Source: an uncultured Clostridia bacterium
GTDB taxonomy: Bacteria > Bacillota > Clostridia > Oscillospirales > Acutalibacteraceae
DNA: 22,234 nt
Direction: 5' to 3'
Assembly: GCA_904420155.1 (NCBI GenBank)
Contig: CAJFUH010000159.1
Coordinates: 1-22,234, forward strand
Below the pieces are notes generated by a model. It was given only the letters and a program-made list of their open reading frames with translations. It did no database searches and had not been told where the DNA came from. A program made the translations under genes and the position numbers. This document shows positions 6,968-15,449 of the stretch, piece after piece (the first letter of the stretch is position 1; each line of letters opens with the position of its first letter).

Positions 6968-8434
6968 ATGTTGTATCCCACCATCGAAGAAGTAAAAGGC
7001 TTGCTGGAAGATTATCAAGAAGTACCCGTGTTTTACGAGGTGCTGGCGGACTGCTGTACCCCGATCCATATTTTCAGCGCTCTTCAGGATCTGAGCGAGA
7101 ATTGTTTTATTTTGGAAAGCGTGGACAACACCCAATGGGGCCGCTATTCTTTTATCGGAATTCATCCGGAAATGGAGATTGCCATCAAGAATGGAAAGGC
7201 CAGCGTGAAACAAGGGGAAGCGACGGAAATCTCAGAGGTATCCAATCCGGTGCAATTCCTTTCCCGGATTTTGGAACAGCACAGATCCCCAAGCTTTCCC
7301 AACCGTCCCAAACTCACCGGCGGGTTGGTGGGGTATTTTGGATACGATACCATCCGTTATATCGAGAAAACCCTTTGCCATCCGCCCAAAGATGATCTGG
7401 ATATCCCGGATTGCCATTTGTTCCTTTACCGGGAAATTGTTGCCTTTGACCATTTATCCAATAAAACGGTGATTATTCAAAATATCCGCAAGGGGCAGGA
7501 TCCGGATTCCCAAATGGAGAGATGCCGGAAGAGAGCCGAGGAACTTGCCCAGCGTCTGAATACTTATTTCCCGAGAACCAGGGAGAAAAAAGAAAAACAG
7601 CCTATGTCCATCGCCACGAATATCACCAAGGAACAGTATCTCGCCAATGTAGAACAGGCGAAGGGGTATATCAAAGAGGGGGATATTTTCCAGGTGGTCC
7701 TTTCCCGCCGGATGGAAGTGAGCAATCCGCCGGAGCCCTTTGAGGTGTATCGGTGCTTGCGTTCCTCCAATCCGTCCCCTTATCTGTATTATTTCAAATG
7801 CAGGGATTACCAGATCGTAGGGGCTTCTCCGGAGATGCTGGTCAATGTTACCCAGGGGATTGTGTCCACGAAGCCCATCGCCGGTACGGCTCCCAGGGGA
7901 ATCACGATGGAAGAGGATAAAAAATTGGAACAGGCTTTAAAAAACGATCCCAAGGAACGGGCGGAACACACCATGCTGGTGGATTTGGGACGCAATGATG
8001 TAGGGAAGGTTTCCAAGTTTGGTACGGTAGAAGTCACAGAGTTCATGAAAGTGGAGCGGTATTCCAAAGTGATGCATTTGGTCAGTGATGTCAAAGGAAT
8101 CTTGCGGGAAGATAAAACGGCATTGGACGCTTTGGTTTCCATTTTACCGGCCGGCACGCTATCCGGCGCCCCGAAAGTGCGCGCTATGGAAATTATCGAT
8201 GAGCTGGAAAACACCCAGCGCGGGCTGTATGGAGGCACGGTGGGATACCTGGGATTTGATGGAAATATCGATACCTGTATTGCCATCCGTACGGTGCTGT
8301 TCCGCCATGGGAAAGCCTATGTACAGGCGGGCGGCGGTATTGTAGCGGACTCCGTTCCGGAAAAGGAATATCAGGAATCGGAAAACAAGGCCCGGGCGGT
8401 TATCCAGGCGATGGAACAAGCGGATCTCTTATAA
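6968..8434 (+). CDS. trpE: Anthranilate synthase component I
   Basis: A 488-residue chorismate-binding enzyme that makes anthranilate from chorismate with ammonia supplied by the TrpG domain. The motif ILES (48-51) corresponds to the LLES site where tryptophan binds for feedback inhibition, so allosteric control is probably kept. Catalytic-core motifs are EGDIFQVVLSRR, STKPIAGTAPRG, DLGRNDVGKV, GTLSGAPK (396-403), and QAGGGIVADSVPEKEY near the C-terminus. AAAGGAG (6952-6958) precedes the chosen ATG; the open frame continues 36 codons upstream, but that part lies in the T-box terminator. It is the first gene of the trp operon, and trpGD follows after 29 bases. Confidence 0.97.
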   Translation: MLYPTIEEVKGLLEDYQEVPVFYEVLADCCTPIHIFSALQDLSENCFILESVDNTQWGRYSFIGIHPEMEIAIKNGKASVKQGEATEISEVSNPVQFLSRILEQHRSPSFPNRPKLTGGLVGYFGYDTIRYIEKTLCHPPKDDLDIPDCHLFLYREIVAFDHLSNKTVIIQNIRKGQDPDSQMERCRKRAEELAQRLNTYFPRTREKKEKQPMSIATNITKEQYLANVEQAKGYIKEGDIFQVVLSRRMEVSNPPEPFEVYRCLRSSNPSPYLYYFKCRDYQIVGASPEMLVNVTQGIVSTKPIAGTAPRGITMEEDKKLEQALKNDPKERAEHTMLVDLGRNDVGKVSKFGTVEVTEFMKVERYSKVMHLVSDVKGILREDKTALDALVSILPAGTLSGAPKVRAMEIIDELENTQRGLYGGTVGYLGFDGNIDTCIAIRTVLFRHGKAYVQAGGGIVADSVPEKEYQESENKARAVIQAMEQADLL

Positions 8435-8463
8435 GTTCTGAGGCGGAAAGGTATGGTGCAATT

Positions 8464-10101
8464 ATGATTCTTCTCATCGATAACTACGATTCGTTTACTT
8501 ATAATCTGTATCAATATATTGGAAAATTGTATGAAGATATCCAGGTAAAGAGAAATGATGAAATAACGCTGGAGGAAATCGAAGCTCTTTCTCCGCAGGC
8601 AATCATTCTGTCTCCCGGCCCAGGATATCCGGAAAAAGCGGGGATTTGCGAGGAGACGGTGCGTCGTTTCAGCGGACGGATTCCCATATTGGGTGTGTGT
8701 TTGGGACACCAGGCGATCCAGGAAGCCTTTGGAGGACGGATTGTCCACGCCAAACACCTGATGCATGGCAAATCCAGCGAGATTATTCTGAGAAAATCCC
8801 CTTTATTTTCGGGATTGCCGGAAAAAGTTCTGGTAGGGCGCTATCATTCTTTGATTGCAGAACGTGCGTCTCTGCCGGATTGCCTGGAAGTAATTGCAGA
8901 GGACGAAGAAGGGGAGATCATGGCTTTTTGTCATAAGGAACACCCCACCTACGGGGTACAGTTCCACCCGGAATCCATTCTCACCCGCTGCGGGATGCGG
9001 CTATTGGAAAATTTTTGCGGACAGATTGCCCGCCTGCCCATCACCCCGTCCAATACCCCCTCCGAGTCCATTCCGCCGGCCCAGCGAAACGCGTTAAAAC
9101 CTTATATTTTCCAGGTGATTGAAGGAAAGGACCTGACAGAACAGGAAGCGATAGAGGCGATGGACTGTATCATGTCCGGCGGCGCTACCGACGCCCAGAT
9201 CGGGTCTTTTGTTACCGCTCTGCGTATGAAAGGGGAGACAATCCCGGAAATTACCGGATTTGCCCGGGTCATGCGGCAAAAGGCGGTTCCTATGCCGGGA
9301 TGTTCCGCTTCCATCGATATTGTAGGCACTGGCGGGGATATGGTGGGGACCTTTAATATTTCCACCACCTCCGCGTTTGTAGGGGCCGGCGCGGGGCTAA
9401 AGGTGGCGAAACATGGAAACCGCAGCGTATCCAGCAAAAGTGGGGCTGCCGACGTGTTAGAAGCGTTGGGGGTAAAAATTGGCCTGACGCCTGCGCAGGC
9501 TTCTCAGTGCCTGAATACCTGCGGCGTATCGTTCCTGTTTGCGCCGTCCTTTCATGGGTCCATGCGGTTTGCAGCGGCGCCCCGGAAAGAAATTGGGGTG
9601 CGTTCCGTTTTTAATATTTTGGGGCCTCTGGCCAATCCCGCTTTGGCGGATTATATCCTGCTGGGCGTATATGAAGAGGACCTGATGGAACCCATGGCCC
9701 GTGTGTTGATGAACCTGGGAATCAAAGGAGCCATGATTGTCCATGGCAGCGACGGGTTGGATGAAGTGACCATCTCCGGGGTTACAGAGGTATGCGAGAT
9801 ACGGGACGGCAAACTGATCAAATATCAATTGGATCCTGCGGATTACGGGTTTTCTTATGCGCCTTTGGAGGAAATTTTGGGAGGGACCGCCCAGGAGAAC
9901 GCCCAGATCACCAGGGATATTTTAGACGGAAAGCCTGGACCCAAGCGCGACATTGTTGTGCTGAATACCGCCTGCGCCCTGTATATCGCTCAGAAGGCGG
10001 ACAGCATTGCCGAGGGCGTGCGCATGGCGGCCCAGTCTATCGATTCCGGCGAGGCGAAAAAGAAACTGGATCAGCTTAAAAGCCTGACCAATTTGTTTTA
10101 G
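8464..10101 (+). CDS. trpGD: Fused anthranilate synthase glutaminase and anthranilate phosphoribosyltransferase
   Basis: A 545-residue two-domain protein. Residues 1-190 are a class I glutamine amidotransferase (TrpG): LSPGPGYP forms the oxyanion region, Cys79 in GVCLGHQ is the nucleophile, and His168 and Glu170 in VQFHPES complete the triad. Residues 213-545 are TrpD, which joins anthranilate to phosphoribosyl pyrophosphate. It has the PRPP-binding GTGGD (288-292), KHGNRSVSSKSG, RSVFNILGPLANP and HGSDGLDE motifs. A Pro/Ser-rich linker (about 191-212) joins them. The same domain order occurs in E. coli TrpD. The frame is open throughout, so this is a real fusion and not two overlapping genes. 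An upstream ATG at 8454 meets a stop after four codons, so the start is 8464. Confidence 0.97.
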   Translation: MILLIDNYDSFTYNLYQYIGKLYEDIQVKRNDEITLEEIEALSPQAIILSPGPGYPEKAGICEETVRRFSGRIPILGVCLGHQAIQEAFGGRIVHAKHLMHGKSSEIILRKSPLFSGLPEKVLVGRYHSLIAERASLPDCLEVIAEDEEGEIMAFCHKEHPTYGVQFHPESILTRCGMRLLENFCGQIARLPITPSNTPSESIPPAQRNALKPYIFQVIEGKDLTEQEAIEAMDCIMSGGATDAQIGSFVTALRMKGETIPEITGFARVMRQKAVPMPGCSASIDIVGTGGDMVGTFNISTTSAFVGAGAGLKVAKHGNRSVSSKSGAADVLEALGVKIGLTPAQASQCLNTCGVSFLFAPSFHGSMRFAAAPRKEIGVRSVFNILGPLANPALADYILLGVYEEDLMEPMARVLMNLGIKGAMIVHGSDGLDEVTISGVTEVCEIRDGKLIKYQLDPADYGFSYAPLEEILGGTAQENAQITRDILDGKPGPKRDIVVLNTACALYIAQKADSIAEGVRMAAQSIDSGEAKKKLDQLKSLTNLF

Positions 10102-10110
10102 GGGTGCGTT

Positions 10111-10890
10111 ATGATACTGGATGCTATTGTAGAACAGAGAAAGATACAGTTAGAGCGGGAACAAGCGGCGGTGGGGCTGGCCCAGCAGAAAAGGCAGGCG
10201 GAACGACGGTCTGTTCCGGCAAAGGATTTTGCGGGAGCTCTGCGGCAAGACCGGCTTTCCGTCATTGCCGAGGTCAAAAAGGCGTCCCCATCCAAAGGGC
10301 TGATCGCCCCGAATTTTCGTCCGGTAGAAACGGCGGTAGCTTACCGAAACGGCGGGGCGGCGGCCGTCTCCGTGTTGACGGAGGAGTATTATTTCAAGGG
10401 AAGCGGCAGGGTGCTTCAGGAAGTCCGGCAGGCCGTGGATATTCCCATCCTGCGCAAGGATTTTATTATCGATCCGTACCAGATTTACGAAGCAAGGGTT
10501 CTGGATGCCGACGCGGTTTTGTTGATCGCCGCTTTGTTGGACACCTATACCCTGCGGGAATTTGCAAAAATTGCCCATAGTTTAAGTTTGCACTGTTTAA
10601 CAGAGGTGCACGACCAAAGGGAACTGGAATCCGCGTTAGAGGCGGGAAGCGATTTAGTGGGCATTAACAATCGCAATTTAAAAACGTTCCAGGTAGATTT
10701 GGAAGTTACCCGGCGTTTGGCTTCTTCTGTCACGAAGGATCGGGTTCTTGTATCGGAGAGCGGTATCCGGTCTTGGGAGGATATGAAGGCCGTGCGCAGC
10801 TGGGGAGCGGACGCCGTGCTGATAGGGGAAACCCTAATGCGCAGCGGAAATCCCCAGCAGACGCTGGAACAGCTGAGGGAAGGCCTATGA
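10111..10890 (+). CDS. trpC: Indole-3-glycerol phosphate synthase
   Basis: A 259-residue (beta/alpha)8 enzyme that closes the indole ring from carboxyphenylaminodeoxyribulose phosphate. Catalytic residues align with the family: Glu54 and Lys56 in VIAEVKKASPSKG, Lys116 in LRKDFIID, Glu165 in LTEVHD, Asn186 in GINNRNL, and the VSESGI phosphate-site motif (214-219). GGGGTG overlapping the trpGD stop serves as ribosome binding site, with only 9 bases between the genes. It ends in an ATGA overlap with trpF. It is monofunctional, unlike the fused TrpC-TrpF of enterobacteria. Confidence 0.97.
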   Translation: MILDAIVEQRKIQLEREQAAVGLAQQKRQAERRSVPAKDFAGALRQDRLSVIAEVKKASPSKGLIAPNFRPVETAVAYRNGGAAAVSVLTEEYYFKGSGRVLQEVRQAVDIPILRKDFIIDPYQIYEARVLDADAVLLIAALLDTYTLREFAKIAHSLSLHCLTEVHDQRELESALEAGSDLVGINNRNLKTFQVDLEVTRRLASSVTKDRVLVSESGIRSWEDMKAVRSWGADAVLIGETLMRSGNPQQTLEQLREGL

Positions 10891-11510
10891 GTATCCAGGT
10901 GAAATTTTGCGGAATGCGCCGGCAGGAGGATATCTCTTACGCCAACGAATGCCAGCCGGATTATATCGGATTGGTATTTGCCGAAAGCCGCCGGCAAGTG
11001 ACGGCGGAACAGGCGATAAGATTGCTCAAACGGCTCGACCCGCAAATCTTGTCAGTGGGCGTGTTTGTCAACGAGCCCCTGGATCAAATCCTCCGGATCC
11101 AAGAAAAGGCGGGGTTGTCCGTACTTCAGCTCCATGGAGACGAAGATAGGCGGTATATCTGCGAGCTGCGCCGGAGGTGCCCAGCGTCGGTTTGGAAAGC
11201 GGTCCGGGTCAGGGAAGTGCAAGATATCAAAAGGGCGGAAAGCCTGGAGGTGGACGCTCTGCTGCTGGACAGTTTTACGTCAGGGGCCTATGGAGGTACC
11301 GGACAGACGGCGGATTGGACAGAAATACAAAAAGCAAATATCTCCAAAAGGTTTTTCTTAGCCGGCGGGCTGCGGGAAGGAAATCTGGCCGATGCCATCC
11401 AGACGGTGCATCCTTTTGGTGTGGATCTCTCCGGTGGAATTGAAAATGACGGGATGAAAGACTTGGCCAAAATGAAAGCGGTTATAGAAATCGTGAGAAA
11501 TTTGTCATAA
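10887..11510 (+). CDS. trpF: Phosphoribosylanthranilate isomerase
   Basis: A 207-residue (beta/alpha)8 isomerase acting between TrpD and TrpC. The catalytic Cys8 is in VKFCGM and the general acid Asp128 is in LLLDSF, followed by the GGTGQTADW phosphate-binding region; a second phosphate motif appears as GVDLSGGIE near the C-terminus. The ATG overlaps the trpC stop as ATGA and has GAGGGAAGG just upstream. The open frame extends back into trpC (to 10773), but homology starts at this Met. Confidence 0.96.
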   Translation: MSIQVKFCGMRRQEDISYANECQPDYIGLVFAESRRQVTAEQAIRLLKRLDPQILSVGVFVNEPLDQILRIQEKAGLSVLQLHGDEDRRYICELRRRCPASVWKAVRVREVQDIKRAESLEVDALLLDSFTSGAYGGTGQTADWTEIQKANISKRFFLAGGLREGNLADAIQTVHPFGVDLSGGIENDGMKDLAKMKAVIEIVRNLS

Positions 11511-11546
11511 GAAGAGTAAGGATGAGAGAGGCAGGGAATTTCCATC

Positions 11547-12734
11547 ATGGGTAAAATTGGACGTTATGGAGAATTCGGGGGACAATATGTCCCGGAAACG
11601 GTGATGAATGCCGTTCATGAGCTGGAAGAGGCTTATCTTCGCTATCGGGAAGATCCGGATTTTCAGAAAGAATTATCGGATTACTATCACAACTATGCAG
11701 GGCGTCCCTCTATGTTATATCGGGCGGACAAAATGACCGCAGATTTGGGGGGCGCGCGCATTTATATTAAGCGGGAAGACCTAAACCACACAGGTTCCCA
11801 TAAAATCAATAATGTACTGGGACAAATCCTGTTGGCGAAACGCATGGGAAAGACCCGTATCATTGCGGAAACCGGGGCGGGACAGCATGGGGTGGCCACT
11901 GCCACCGCCGCCGCCCTGTTTGGCATGCAATGCGAAATTTATATGGGTTCTAAAGATGTAGAGCGCCAATCCCTAAATGTATACCGCATGGAATTGCTGG
12001 GAGCCAAAGTGCACAGCGTATCCACAGGCACCTGTACCCTGAAAGACGCCATCAACGAGGCCATGAGGGATTGGGCGACCAATATAGACACCACCTTTTA
12101 TCTCATCGGTTCTGTCATGGGGCCTCACCCGTACCCGCAAATGGTGCGAGATTTCCAGAAGATCATTGGAGAAGAAACCAAGCGCCAGCTTCAGGAAGTA
12201 GAGGGGCGTCTGCCGGACGCTGTGGTGGCCTGCGTAGGCGGAGGCTCCAACGCTATGGGGATGTTCTATGATTTTATCCAAAATCCTTCAGTGCGTTTGC
12301 TGGGGGCGGAAGCCGCTGGAAGAGGCGTAGATACCAAAGAGACGGCCGCCACCATCGCCAAGGGGCGGATAGGTATTTTCCATGGGATGAAGTCTATCTT
12401 TTTGCAGGATGAAGAGGGGCAGATCGCCCCGGTGTATTCCCTTTCTGCGGGACTGGATTATCCCGGGATCGGGCCTGAACACGCCCAGCTGCACGCCACA
12501 GGCCGGGCGGAATATTATCATATCACGGATGAAGAGGCCGTTTGCGCCTTTGAATACCTTTCCAGGATGGAAGGGATCATACCGGCCATTGAATCCGCCC
12601 ATGCGGTGGCTTTGGCCCGAAAGGTTGCCCCTCAGATGCAGCCAGACCAAATTTTGGTGATCTGTTTATCCGGGAGAGGGGACAAGGATGTCTATCAAGT
12701 AGCAAGATACCGGGGGGTAGAGATCAGTGAATAG
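11547..12734 (+). CDS. trpB: Tryptophan synthase beta chain
   Basis: A 395-residue PLP enzyme that condenses indole with serine. It belongs to the TrpB1 class, which works with TrpA. It starts with GRYGEFGGQYVPETVM; the PLP lysine is Lys86 in HTGSHK; the catalytic Glu108 lies in ETGAGQHG; the PLP phosphate loop is GGGSN (231-235); GPEHA and the final LSGRGDKD also match. It begins 36 bases after trpF with a purine-rich site (AGAGAGGCAGGGAA) upstream. The 3' end overlaps trpA by 8 bases, consistent with coupled synthesis of the alpha-beta complex. Confidence 0.97.
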   Translation: MGKIGRYGEFGGQYVPETVMNAVHELEEAYLRYREDPDFQKELSDYYHNYAGRPSMLYRADKMTADLGGARIYIKREDLNHTGSHKINNVLGQILLAKRMGKTRIIAETGAGQHGVATATAAALFGMQCEIYMGSKDVERQSLNVYRMELLGAKVHSVSTGTCTLKDAINEAMRDWATNIDTTFYLIGSVMGPHPYPQMVRDFQKIIGEETKRQLQEVEGRLPDAVVACVGGGSNAMGMFYDFIQNPSVRLLGAEAAGRGVDTKETAATIAKGRIGIFHGMKSIFLQDEEGQIAPVYSLSAGLDYPGIGPEHAQLHATGRAEYYHITDEEAVCAFEYLSRMEGIIPAIESAHAVALARKVAPQMQPDQILVICLSGRGDKDVYQVARYRGVEISE

Positions 12735-13524
12735 GATCGATCAGACATTTGAAGCGTTAAAACAACAGGGAAAAAAGGCCCTGATTACCTTCGTAACCGC
12801 AGGGGATGCCGGGTTGGAAACAACAGAATCGTTGGTCTTGGCCATGGAAAAGGCTGGAGCGGATATCATAGAGCTGGGAATCCCCTTTTCCGATCCCATA
12901 GCGGAGGGGCCGGTAATTCAGGAAGCCAGCGTGCGGTCGCTTAAAAATGGCACGCATTTATTGGATGTTTTTCAAATGGTACGGCGATTGCGGGAAAAGA
13001 CGCAAATCCCATTGGTAATGATGATGTATTTAAACAGCATTTTTGGTTTTGGAACCGAGCGCTTTTTTACCTTATGCCAGGAAACAGGGATCGACGCGGT
13101 TATCGTGCCGGACATGCCTTTTGAAGAAAAGGACGAAATACAAGGGTTTGCGGATCGCCACGGCGTTTATTCCATCAGTTTGGTGGCTCCCACTTCCCAT
13201 GACCGTATCGCCATGATCGCCAAAGAAAGCCAAGGTTTTTTGTATTGCGTATCTTCTACCGGCGTTACCGGCATGAGGAATCAATATACCACGGATTTTC
13301 AGGAATTTTTTGGAACTATAAAAAAATATGCAAAAGTACCCTGCGCGGTAGGGTTTGGGATCTCCGGACCAAAACAGGCCGCTCAAATGAAAGATTATTG
13401 CGATGGAGTCATTGTGGGCAGCGCTATTGTAAATTTGGTGGGGAAATATGGGAAAGAATCTCCTAAGCCAGTGGAGGAATTTGTTTCCTCATTGCGCAAT
13501 GCTTTGGACGAAAGCATTGCCTAA
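12727..13524 (+). CDS. trpA: Tryptophan synthase alpha chain, with Glu at the catalytic Asp60 position
   Basis: A 265-residue (beta/alpha)8 protein that cleaves indole-3-glycerol phosphate and channels indole to TrpB. Residue numbering matches the Salmonella enzyme up to this region: the catalytic Glu49 is present in ADIIELGIP, but position 60 in SDPIAEGP is Glu where Salmonella has the catalytic Asp. Phosphate-site motifs GFGISGPKQ and IVGSAIV are intact, as is the VTG region (STGVTGMRN) that follows the Tyr175 strand. Translation appears to begin at GTG (12727) inside trpB, with a G-rich stretch (about 12713-12718) just upstream. It is the last gene of the operon and followed by a strong terminator. 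Whether Glu60 is a clade variant or lowers activity is not known from this sequence. Confidence 0.96.
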   Translation: MNRIDQTFEALKQQGKKALITFVTAGDAGLETTESLVLAMEKAGADIIELGIPFSDPIAEGPVIQEASVRSLKNGTHLLDVFQMVRRLREKTQIPLVMMMYLNSIFGFGTERFFTLCQETGIDAVIVPDMPFEEKDEIQGFADRHGVYSISLVAPTSHDRIAMIAKESQGFLYCVSSTGVTGMRNQYTTDFQEFFGTIKKYAKVPCAVGFGISGPKQAAQMKDYCDGVIVGSAIVNLVGKYGKESPKPVEEFVSSLRNALDESIA

Positions 13525-13525
13525 T

Positions 13526-13564
13526 AAAAAAATCCTGCTGAAAATTTTTCAGCAGGATTTTTTT
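13526..13564. terminator. Bidirectional terminator between trpA and the facing gene
   Basis: The core arms TCCTGCTG and CAGCAGGA, extended by A/T pairs on both sides, give a hairpin with seven A before it and seven T after it. It therefore has a U tract on either strand and can end both the trp operon and the convergent gene that stops at 13587. Confidence 0.93.
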
Positions 13565-13586
13565 ATCCATTTTTATAGACGAATTA

Positions 13587-14540
13587 TCATATAGTGAAGA
13601 GAGCAAACAGGAAAATCAGATGATACAAGACGGAAAAACATAAAAAGATAATGCTGAGGATCAATCCAGCCGTAGCGCAGTTTTTACTGGTTGATTTCAT
13701 TCCCCGGGGAGCGCTGGCCACTCCGATAATGGGGATAGCCAGCCCAATAATAGGGATAAAAAAGGTAATGATGCTTATCAGGCCCATGACTAGAGAAAGA
13801 ATAGCAGGCCCCGTAGGATTATGTACGGCTACTGGATAACCCACAGGGGGCTGGTTTCCTGTAAAAGTCCCCGGCATAGGTGTAGGGGGCTGGATCGGTT
13901 GCTGCGCATATCCTGGCCCTGTATAGCCTGGCATACCGGACTGTGGGTCCGCAGGAGGGACAGGAGAATTCGTGTAGACCGGAGAAGGAGGGACGGGGGC
14001 TGCCTGTACAGGAGGGACGGAGGGCGGCGTCACAGGAATATTTGTGACATCGGGGGCTGCCGAAGGTACAGGTTGCGTTTTCTCCTCAGGCGTTGGGGAA
14101 GCGTTTTCCGGCGCCTGGGGAGCGGTTATCTCTTCTTTTTTCATTTCCTTTTCCTGAACAGGCGTCGAAACAGCAAAAGAAGAAGCGGGAGGCTGCTGTT
14201 GGACAGCAGGCTGGCAAAGCAAGGAAATGAGTGTATTTACTTTGCCGCGCAAAGCGTCTTTCACGGCAAATCCCCAAAAGCCATCTAACCCCATTTCTCC
14301 ACAGTAAACACCGGGAAGAATGGCAAATTTGATCCAGGCTTCCAGATGAATCCAACCGTTTTGATAGGATAGTTTGATAAATTGTGGGGCGGCTATCATA
14401 CCCACCCCTTTTTTCCACACGGCCTCTCCCTGATAATCGATGAGTTTAAATCCCTCTTTGCCAAAGAAGTCTTCCGCAATAAATTTCACCAGGTCGGCGG
14501 AATGCGGTACCGCAAAATCAGTGACAAAACGTTTTCCCAT
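13587..14540 (-). CDS. Proline-rich membrane protein with DUF4190-like C-terminus
   Basis: A 317-residue protein in three parts. Residues 1-108 are a soluble alpha/beta domain with the sequence GVYCGEMGLDGF, a type seen at the N-terminus of many uncharacterised Firmicutes proteins. Residues 110-240 are a Pro/Gln/Ser-rich low-complexity linker. Residues 246-275 and 290-314 are two hydrophobic helices around a basic loop (APRGMKSTSKN), resembling DUF4190. GGAGG with a good spacing precedes the ATG. It faces the trp operon and shares its terminator. The function is unknown; the layout suggests a membrane-anchored cytosolic domain on a flexible tether. A promoter and a palindrome lie upstream at 14621-14661. 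Confidence 0.8.
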   Translation of the reverse strand: MGKRFVTDFAVPHSADLVKFIAEDFFGKEGFKLIDYQGEAVWKKGVGMIAAPQFIKLSYQNGWIHLEAWIKFAILPGVYCGEMGLDGFWGFAVKDALRGKVNTLISLLCQPAVQQQPPASSFAVSTPVQEKEMKKEEITAPQAPENASPTPEEKTQPVPSAAPDVTNIPVTPPSVPPVQAAPVPPSPVYTNSPVPPADPQSGMPGYTGPGYAQQPIQPPTPMPGTFTGNQPPVGYPVAVHNPTGPAILSLVMGLISIITFFIPIIGLAIPIIGVASAPRGMKSTSKNCATAGLILSIIFLCFSVLYHLIFLFALFTI

Positions 14541-14620
14541 AAAAAATCCTCCTCTATCATTGTAATCATAGTTCCTTCAGTTATTTAGAAAAGAGCCGAA
14601 CCATTGATTTCTATGAAACT

Positions 14621-14634
14621 ATAAGATATCTTAT
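14621..14634 (-). promoter_or_regulatory. Perfect 14-base palindrome at the transcription start of the proline-rich gene
   Basis: ATAAGATATCTTAT is exactly self-complementary and overlaps the -10 element (14633-14638, minus strand) and the expected start site. The position fits a repressor operator. No cognate regulator is adjacent. Confidence 0.5.
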
Positions 14635-14661
14635 TCTAACATAGAAAGCGCTGTATTTCAA
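14633..14661 (-). promoter_or_regulatory. Promoter of the proline-rich membrane protein gene
   Basis: On the minus strand TTGAAA (14656-14661) and TAGAAT (14633-14638) are 17 bases apart, about 95 bases upstream of the ATG. An AGCGCT element sits in the spacer. Confidence 0.6.
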
Positions 14662-14988
14662 TTTCCTGGTGATATCGCTAGAAAAAAAGATTTTATTTTC
14701 TTTTTTTTAACAATATTGTTGTAATATTGAGGAGATATAGGATCAAGAGATATGGATAGGAAAAATAGGAACGTTTGGCTGATATCGGCATATATATTCA
14801 TAAAAAATTTTCATAGAGAGGGAAAGAGGGCGGGCTCTGAAAAAATGCAAAACAAAAGAAATAGAACAATAACTTGGTAATTCTTCACAAAACAATAAAA
14901 ACTTTTTCAAAGTAGTTTCCCTCCTTTTGGTGGAAGAAACAAAATGGAAAAGGAAAACTTCTTATACAAATAATACAAATAATTACAC

Positions 14989-15017
14989 TTGCATTTTACT
15001 GATATATCATATATAAT
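14989..15017 (+). promoter_or_regulatory. Candidate distal promoter toward the ABC importer
   Basis: TTGCAT (14989-14994), 17-base spacer, perfect TATAAT (15012-15017). In this AT-rich region chance matches are more likely, so confidence is moderate. Confidence 0.45.
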
Positions 15018-15272
15018 AACTTCTGTTGTTTCTTAAACTTTCTTTAAGCTATTTTTCTTTTGTTTTTATTATTTTGATGTAAAAATAAGAAGTTAGTCAT
15101 TACGCTCGATTTTTAGAAAATTTTCTTTTAGATTACAGAAAAGGGTGGAAAAGATTAAATAATTTTGAGACCCTGCTGGAACTTTGTATGATTTTATACG
15201 GATTTGCGGAAGAGAACTTTGTGATGATTTTCTAGGTGGAACAAAAAAAGTACAAAAAAATTAAAAAATATA

Positions 15273-15301
15273 TTGAATTGTTGGTCAAAGTAGTCTATAC
15301 T
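15273..15301 (+). promoter_or_regulatory. Proximal promoter of the ABC importer operon
   Basis: TTGAAT (15273-15278), 17-base spacer, TATACT (15296-15301). It leaves a 5' leader of about 180 bases containing the TTAGCGCTAA palindrome at 15440-15449. Confidence 0.6.
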
Positions 15302-15439
15302 ATAGGTGTTAACCAACGGGTCTCTGGAAAGCGTAGCAGATACATTTGGAGTACATTGACAAGAAAATGATTCTGTATGGAAAGTAAGGGGGCTGGAAGT
15401 AGGGAATCATATGTTCTTTTGTCGATGAAATGTGTTTGC

Positions 15440-15449
15440 TTAGCGCTAA
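15440..15449. promoter_or_regulatory. Palindrome TTAGCGCTAA in the importer leader, possible operator
   Basis: A perfect 10-base palindrome with a central CG, the form seen in many LacI-family operators. A related AGCGCT lies in the promoter spacer of the minus-strand gene (14647-14652). No LacI-type gene is in the window, so this is a weak call. Confidence 0.3.

Noticed and set aside
7807..8286. 159-codon open frame on the minus strand inside trpE
   Set aside because: It lies opposite a gene with full motif conservation, has Ser/Pro/Thr-rich composition typical of antisense frames and no ribosome binding site.
9030..9100. Frameshift or sequencing error creating the TrpG-TrpD fusion
   Set aside because: The linker is in frame, proline/serine-rich and of a plausible length, and both domains keep complete motifs.
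13821..14288. 155-codon open frame on the + strand opposite the proline-rich gene
   Set aside because: The Arg/Gly-rich composition is the antisense image of proline codons, and the minus-strand gene has a strong ribosome binding site and promoter.
15326..15340. Catabolite-repression (cre) site near GGAAAGCGTAGCAG
   Set aside because: Only the left half resembles the cre consensus.
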